A stretch of DNA of 64,000 bases, from NCBI GenBank assembly GCA_900112915.1, contig FONK01000010.1, positions 1 to 64,000 of the forward strand, read 5' to 3'. Both the position numbers and the translations under genes were made by a program. Position 1 is the stretch's first letter, and each line of letters starts with the position of its first letter. Origin of the DNA: Peptostreptococcaceae bacterium pGA-8 (lineage in GTDB: Bacteria; Bacillota; Clostridia; Peptostreptococcales; Anaerovoracaceae). Below the pieces are notes generated by a model, which saw nothing but the letters and a program-made list of their open reading frames with translations, did not search any database and was not told where the DNA came from. Shown one piece after another: positions 60,116-64,000 of the stretch.

Positions 60116-60814
60116 ATGTTCTTACAGGTAGATAGTTTATCAAAGATTTATGGTAGTAACGATAATAAAAGCATAGTTTTAAACAAAATCAGCTTTTCTC
60201 TCGAGAAAGGCTCTCTCTGCACCCTGCTCGGACCTTCAGGCTCAGGGAAATCCACTCTTTTAAATGCAATAGGCGGTTTGGAAAGCTGCCAGGAAGGCAG
60301 TATACTCATAGATAATACCGACATTACTAAGCTTAAAGCAAATCCTTTAGGAGAATATAGGAGAAATCATCTCGGCTTTGTTTTTCAGTTCTACAACTTG
60401 ATACCGGACCTTACTGTAGCTGAAAATATTCAGGTCGGTTCCTTCATTGGAAAGGATTGCCTGGACCTGGATACCCTGATAAAAAATCTGGATCTTTGGG
60501 AACACAGAAACAAATTTCCAAAACAGCTTTCAGGGGGACAGCAGCAAAGATGTGCCATAGGCCGTGCCCTTATTAAAAAGCCTGATCTTCTGCTTTGTGA
60601 TGAGCCTACAGGTGCTCTTGACTACAAAACATCAAAGGATATCCTCGCCCTTATACAAAAAATCAACAAGGAATATAAAACGACAGTTATAATGGCAACC
60701 CATAACGAGGCTATTACCCACATGGCGGATAGAACTATAAGATTAAGAGACGGAATGATATTAGCAGACACTAAAAACGACAGGCTTGTCTCCGCCAAGG
60801 ATTTAGAATGGTAA
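60116..60814 (+). CDS. ABC transporter ATP-binding protein (MacB/LolD class)
   Basis: 232 residues. Walker [13 protein letters not shown]-loop [18 protein letters not shown], signature [19 protein letters not shown], Walker [13 protein letters not shown] and the switch histidine ATHNEA. The class works with FtsX-like permeases and drives mechanical extrusion of lipids, peptides or antibiotics, not classical import. Start at ATG 60116 with GGAGG eight bases upstream; an in-frame TTG at 60098 lies before that site. The permease gene begins ten bases after its stop. Confidence 0.94.
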   Translation: MFLQVDSLSKIYGSNDNKSIVLNKISFSLEKGSLCTLLGPSGSGKSTLLNAIGGLESCQEGSILIDNTDITKLKANPLGEYRRNHLGFVFQFYNLIPDLTVAENIQVGSFIGKDCLDLDTLIKNLDLWEHRNKFPKQLSGGQQQRCAIGRALIKKPDLLLCDEPTGALDYKTSKDILALIQKINKEYKTTVIMATHNEAITHMADRTIRLRDGMILADTKNDRLVSAKDLEW

Positions 60815-60824
60815 GAGGTGTTAT

Positions 60825-63110
60825 ATGAAGGTATTGAATAAACGAATATTCAGAGGTCTGAAGGCCGGCTGGTTAAGATATCTGTGCCTGTTTCTTCTCA
60901 TGGTACTTATGATTTCCGTTACCTCAGGCTTCCTGGTAGCCTCTGACAGCATTGCCAAGCTCAATGATGAGCTAAAAGATAAGGGAAAGGTTGAAGATGG
61001 ACAAATAACTTCCGCCTACCCGCTGTCAGATGAAGCAATATCAGCCATGGAGGCGCTGGATATAGAAGTCCAATCCATGGCAAACAGCAATATAAAGCTG
61101 ACAAAAAACAAAACCCTTAGAGTATACAGTAACAGAAAAGACATAAACAAGCCCACAATAAATTCCGGACGCCTACCAAGTAAACCTGATGAAATTGCCG
61201 TTAACCGACTTTATGCCTATAACAATAACATAAAGCTTGGCGAGTATATCAACTTAGACGGGGAATATTTTGTTGATGGAGCATCCAGAAAGCTGACGGT
61301 TGTCGGACTGGTGTCACTTCCTGACTATAATTCCGCCTTTTCCAAGAATACGGATCTCATATTCAACGCTATCAATTTTGGAATCGGAATTATTTCTGAA
61401 GACTTATCCAAGGAGCTTTCACCTGCCAAGCTGCACTATCAGACCTCCTATCGTTTTTTAGACAGAAGCCTGGATGATAATGAGACAAAGGACTTAAACA
61501 AGAAAATTCTAAAGGCTGCCGGCAAAGACGGAACTGTTATGGGATATATTTTTAAGAAGGATAATAACGGCATCAACTATGTTAAAAATGACATGGGTGG
61601 CGACAGACCTATGATGATTACCTTGATGTGCCTTATGATTCTGCTCATAGCCTTCATGTTCGGAGTTACCATTGCCGGCAAGGTGAAGGAAGAGTCGGAA
61701 ATAATAGGAATACTTCTCGCCAATGGATACAGGAAAAATGAGCTTTTGAGAAGCTATATAGCTGCACCTTTAATAGTAACCTTTTCAGCTGCCATGGTCG
61801 GAAACCTGATAGGCTATACACTTTATGTTAAGACTTTCAGCGATATATATTATACAAGCTTCGACTTCCCTAATTTTAAGGCGTTCTTTAACCTGGAAGC
61901 GCTGGTAATCACCACTGTTTTGCCAATTTCAATCATATTGGTCTTCAATTGGTTCTTTATCAGAAATAAGCTGAAGCACAGTCCCTTGGCCTTTATGAGA
62001 AAGGATTTTAATACCGGCCTTAAGGTTTCCAAATATTCTAAAATGCCGGGCAGCTTTATCAACAGCTTCAGAAGCCGTGTGTTCATGGCTAATAGGGGAG
62101 ATTATCTTATCATTGTCATCGGAGTTTTGATTATTTCTGTTTTGTTCAATTTCGGACTTTCGGCTGAGCCTACCTTTGATAATTACAGTAAAGAATTGTC
62201 AAAAAATTTGATTTCCAAATATCAGTATGTACTTAAGGCCCCTGTACCCGCTTCAAACAGCTCTGACGCTGAGGCTGAGGAGTATACAATTGCAGCGGGA
62301 AATGTCTATCATAAGCTTAGAAAGTCGGATGAAGATGTTTCCCTCATAGGGATTAAGGATAAATCAAAGTATTTAAAGGATCTTAAGCTTCCTGACAGAG
62401 ATGATGAGGTAATTATCAGCAAAAATATGGCTGCTAAGTTCAGATTTGAAAAGGGGGACAAGGTAAAGCTTAAGAGCAATATTCTCGATAAATCCAGAAC
62501 CTACAAAATCGTAGGTACCTACGATTCCAGTGCCAGCTTTGCACTCTTCACAAGGCAGTCCTTTGTGAACAAATTTATCAATAAGGATGAAAGCTTCTTT
62601 AACGGCTACTATGCTGATAAAAAACTTGATATTAACGAAAATTTCGTAGCCACCATTATTGATGAAAGCACTGTAACAGATGTGGCTGAACAGATAAATG
62701 TCTCTGTCGGTCCCATTATAGATGCCTTTGTGCTGGTAGCCATGGTATTTCTAATAGCTTTCATGTATGTACTGACAAGAATAATAACGGATAAGAATAG
62801 ATTGCAAATAGCATATCTTAAGGTGTTCGGCTACAGAGCCGGAGAAATAAATAAAATCTATATGATGCCTGCAACCATCACCTTAATTGCCACATTGATT
62901 TTAGAAATTCCCCTTATACAGTATCTGACAAAGGAGCTTACATATTTTTCAACACTTAAATTTTCCGGATACTTCACCATGGTTACACCTCCCGGCGTAA
63001 TTATTAAAGCCATATCAATTTCCTTGGGTATATATGCGCTAGTTTATCTCATTCAAATGAGACGTATATCGAGGATGAGTTTTTCAGAAGCTCTGAAAAA
63101 CAGAGAATAA
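60825..63110 (+). CDS. FtsX-like ABC transporter permease
   Basis: 761 residues, type VII exporter permease. N-terminal span (about 18-38), a large extracytoplasmic domain (about 40-260), then spans at about 267-287, 315-335 and 358-378. A further span near 430, a second extracytoplasmic region (about 445-630) and three C-terminal spans (ending LGIYALVYLIQMRRISRM) follow. Both halves carry an FtsX-type core (LMILLIAFMFGVTIAGKVKE and VFLIAFMYVLTRIITDKNR, each followed by an LxxGYRxxE-like coupling helix, ILLANGYRKNE and YLKVFGYRAGE). The substrate is unknown. It pairs with the ATPase just upstream. Confidence 0.9.
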   Translation: MKVLNKRIFRGLKAGWLRYLCLFLLMVLMISVTSGFLVASDSIAKLNDELKDKGKVEDGQITSAYPLSDEAISAMEALDIEVQSMANSNIKLTKNKTLRVYSNRKDINKPTINSGRLPSKPDEIAVNRLYAYNNNIKLGEYINLDGEYFVDGASRKLTVVGLVSLPDYNSAFSKNTDLIFNAINFGIGIISEDLSKELSPAKLHYQTSYRFLDRSLDDNETKDLNKKILKAAGKDGTVMGYIFKKDNNGINYVKNDMGGDRPMMITLMCLMILLIAFMFGVTIAGKVKEESEIIGILLANGYRKNELLRSYIAAPLIVTFSAAMVGNLIGYTLYVKTFSDIYYTSFDFPNFKAFFNLEALVITTVLPISIILVFNWFFIRNKLKHSPLAFMRKDFNTGLKVSKYSKMPGSFINSFRSRVFMANRGDYLIIVIGVLIISVLFNFGLSAEPTFDNYSKELSKNLISKYQYVLKAPVPASNSSDAEAEEYTIAAGNVYHKLRKSDEDVSLIGIKDKSKYLKDLKLPDRDDEVIISKNMAAKFRFEKGDKVKLKSNILDKSRTYKIVGTYDSSASFALFTRQSFVNKFINKDESFFNGYYADKKLDINENFVATIIDESTVTDVAEQINVSVGPIIDAFVLVAMVFLIAFMYVLTRIITDKNRLQIAYLKVFGYRAGEINKIYMMPATITLIATLILEIPLIQYLTKELTYFSTLKFSGYFTMVTPPGVIIKAISISLGIYALVYLIQMRRISRMSFSEALKNRE

Positions 63111-63143
63111 TTTAATGAATAGTAAGCTTATGCGGCTAAAGTA

Positions 63144-63180
63144 TAAAAAACGGGAGACCCGCTCATATCAGGTCTCCCGT
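63144..63180. terminator. Bidirectional terminator between convergent genes
   Basis: ACGGGAGACC (63150-63159) and GGTCTCCCGT (63171-63180) form a perfect ten-base stem. The minus strand has a T-run (63144-63150); the plus strand follows with TATAT. It separates the permease from the surface protein. Confidence 0.88.
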
Positions 63181-63209
63181 TATATCTGCTTTATCAAGGC
63201 TTCTTAGGC

Positions 63210-64000
63210 CTATTTAGCCATCCTTCTTCTTAGGGCAACAAGAGCCGCACCGGCAACTGCCGCTGTACCGAAGAATAAGGCAATTTCATTGAAATCTCCG
63301 GTTTTAGGAGCTTCTTTCTTTGCAGCTTCCTTCTTTGCAACTTCCTTCTTAGGGTCTTCCGGCTTAGCTTCTTCCGGTTTAGGTGCAACAGCCTTACACA
63401 CTACTGTCAAAGCAACCTCGCCAGGATTGATGCTGTCCGCACCGTCAGCATTCTGCTTACCTGTCCATTCAAAAGCAAAAGGAATACTATGTCCATTTAG
63501 ACCGGCTGTACTGGAAAACTGTCCACTTAGCTTAGCTGTCATTGTATAGTTAGTATCAGGTGTTGCAGATTCATCGAAAATTACACCATCTTTAATGGTA
63601 ATTTTTAGAACATCATCTGCACTAAATATGCGTTCTTTAAGCTTGTTATATGTATTAATGTTATGGACTTCGCTCATTGCCAATCCCATATCTACGAACA
63701 GTTTACCATCTTGAAATTCCCATGCAACTACTTCAAAAGTTCCATTAGAACCTTCTAATGTTGGAGATGCAAACTTAGCGAAATCGACAAACTTCAAGCC
63801 TTTTGGCAATGTCAGTTCAGCTCTGAAGTAAAATTCCGGCGCCGTTATTGTAATCTTTGGCAGTAAAAAGCTTGGTATGCTTTTCTCCAGCTTACTCATC
63901 TGATCTTTTACAGGCTTAATATTAAGATTACCTGTTACACTGAAGGGCTTATCTTGTTCCTTTACAGCAGGAGCTGTATGTGTAGTGTCGCCATCAGTCA
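63210..64000 (-). CDS. Cell-surface protein with PKTGD sorting tail, 5' end outside the window
   Basis: The C-terminal 263 residues are visible; the frame is open at base 64000, so the ATG at 63899 is internal. The ectodomain is beta-rich (ITITAPEFYFRAELTLPKGL, VDMGLAMSEVH, NYTMTAKLSGQF, EVALTVVCKAV). It is followed by a Pro/Glu/Lys-rich wall linker with KKEA repeats, then APKTGDFNE, a hydrophobic span (FFGTAAVAGAALVAL) and RRRMAK. This is a sortase-type signal in which the usual leucine of LPxTG is alanine (APKTG). The preceding segment TAPAVKEQDKPFSVTGNL suggests repeated ectodomain modules upstream. Function unknown, probably adhesion or envelope structure. Confidence 0.75.
   Translation of the reverse strand, partial: TDGDTTHTAPAVKEQDKPFSVTGNLNIKPVKDQMSKLEKSIPSFLLPKITITAPEFYFRAELTLPKGLKFVDFAKFASPTLEGSNGTFEVVAWEFQDGKLFVDMGLAMSEVHNINTYNKLKERIFSADDVLKITIKDGVIFDESATPDTNYTMTAKLSGQFSSTAGLNGHSIPFAFEWTGKQNADGADSINPGEVALTVVCKAVAPKPEEAKPEDPKKEVAKKEAAKKEAPKTGDFNEIALFFGTAAVAGAALVALRRRMAK

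Overview
The window reads as a chromosomal segment of a low-GC, Gram-positive strict anaerobe of the class Clostridia. Evidence is the Re-type citrate synthase feeding aconitase and isocitrate dehydrogenase, a flavodiiron protein, FMN, yybP-ykoY and T-box leaders, TTG starts with strong Shine-Dalgarno sites, and surface proteins ending in xTGD-type sorting tails. An oral or gut Eubacterium/Mogibacterium-like (Family XIII) organism would fit, but no rRNA gene is present and the placement is an inference. Almost everything is on the minus strand.

Layout. 1-2250 is a decayed accessory margin: a serine recombinase cut by the window edge, an 18-codon remnant resembling the start of a phage replisome organiser, a small unknown protein, a DUF1016/YhcG nuclease pseudogene with three lesions, and a truncated fragment resembling a fourth copy of the next gene family. 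2253-6864 holds three tandem paralogous membrane-anchored proteins behind a 998-residue surface protein with an adhesin-like head, two MucBP-like repeats, one membrane span and a long cationic [IV]xP[IV] repeat tail. This is the most novel-looking part of the window. 6993-11391 has a DUF1576 membrane protein with a partner, a DUF1292 protein and a SHIRT-repeat surface protein.

11568-28920 is metabolic core. It contains serC-apgM-dacF-uvrC, divergent from serA. An FMN-riboswitch-controlled ribD-ribE-ribBA-ribH operon follows, with a HAD phosphatase at its end. Next come Re-citrate synthase, a GntR regulator, aconitase and isocitrate dehydrogenase, which together make 2-oxoglutarate from oxaloacetate and acetyl-CoA, and then a flavin reductase. 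29061-36743 is a possible long operon: aroA, a four-domain shikimate-pathway fusion, rmuC, a phosphoesterase, deoB and pdp. 37618-43836 carries, on the plus strand, an acyl-CoA ligase, a P-type ATPase behind a manganese-type riboswitch, and an orphan trpB2 behind a T-box with a UGG specifier candidate.

43868-46820 has an alpha-oxoamine synthase, a flavodiiron protein and a glutathione peroxidase. 47063-53541 contains a PHP protein and a self-contained signalling and transport module: a substrate-binding-domain histidine kinase, an unknown membrane protein, a sigma-54 activator, and an NhaC antiporter preceded by a textbook -24/-12 promoter with two palindromic activator sites 22 bp apart. 53650-59922 is an envelope and housekeeping cluster (NlpC/P60 hydrolase, PAP2, lipid kinase, ddl, YihY, rdgB, yqeY, rpsU). 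60116-63110 is an ABC transporter pair with a palindrome over its start region. The window ends inside another xTGD-anchored surface protein.

All calls come from reading sequence motifs by eye; no database search was run. Several start codons were moved from the longest reading frame to the codon with a correctly spaced ribosome binding site; each move is stated.
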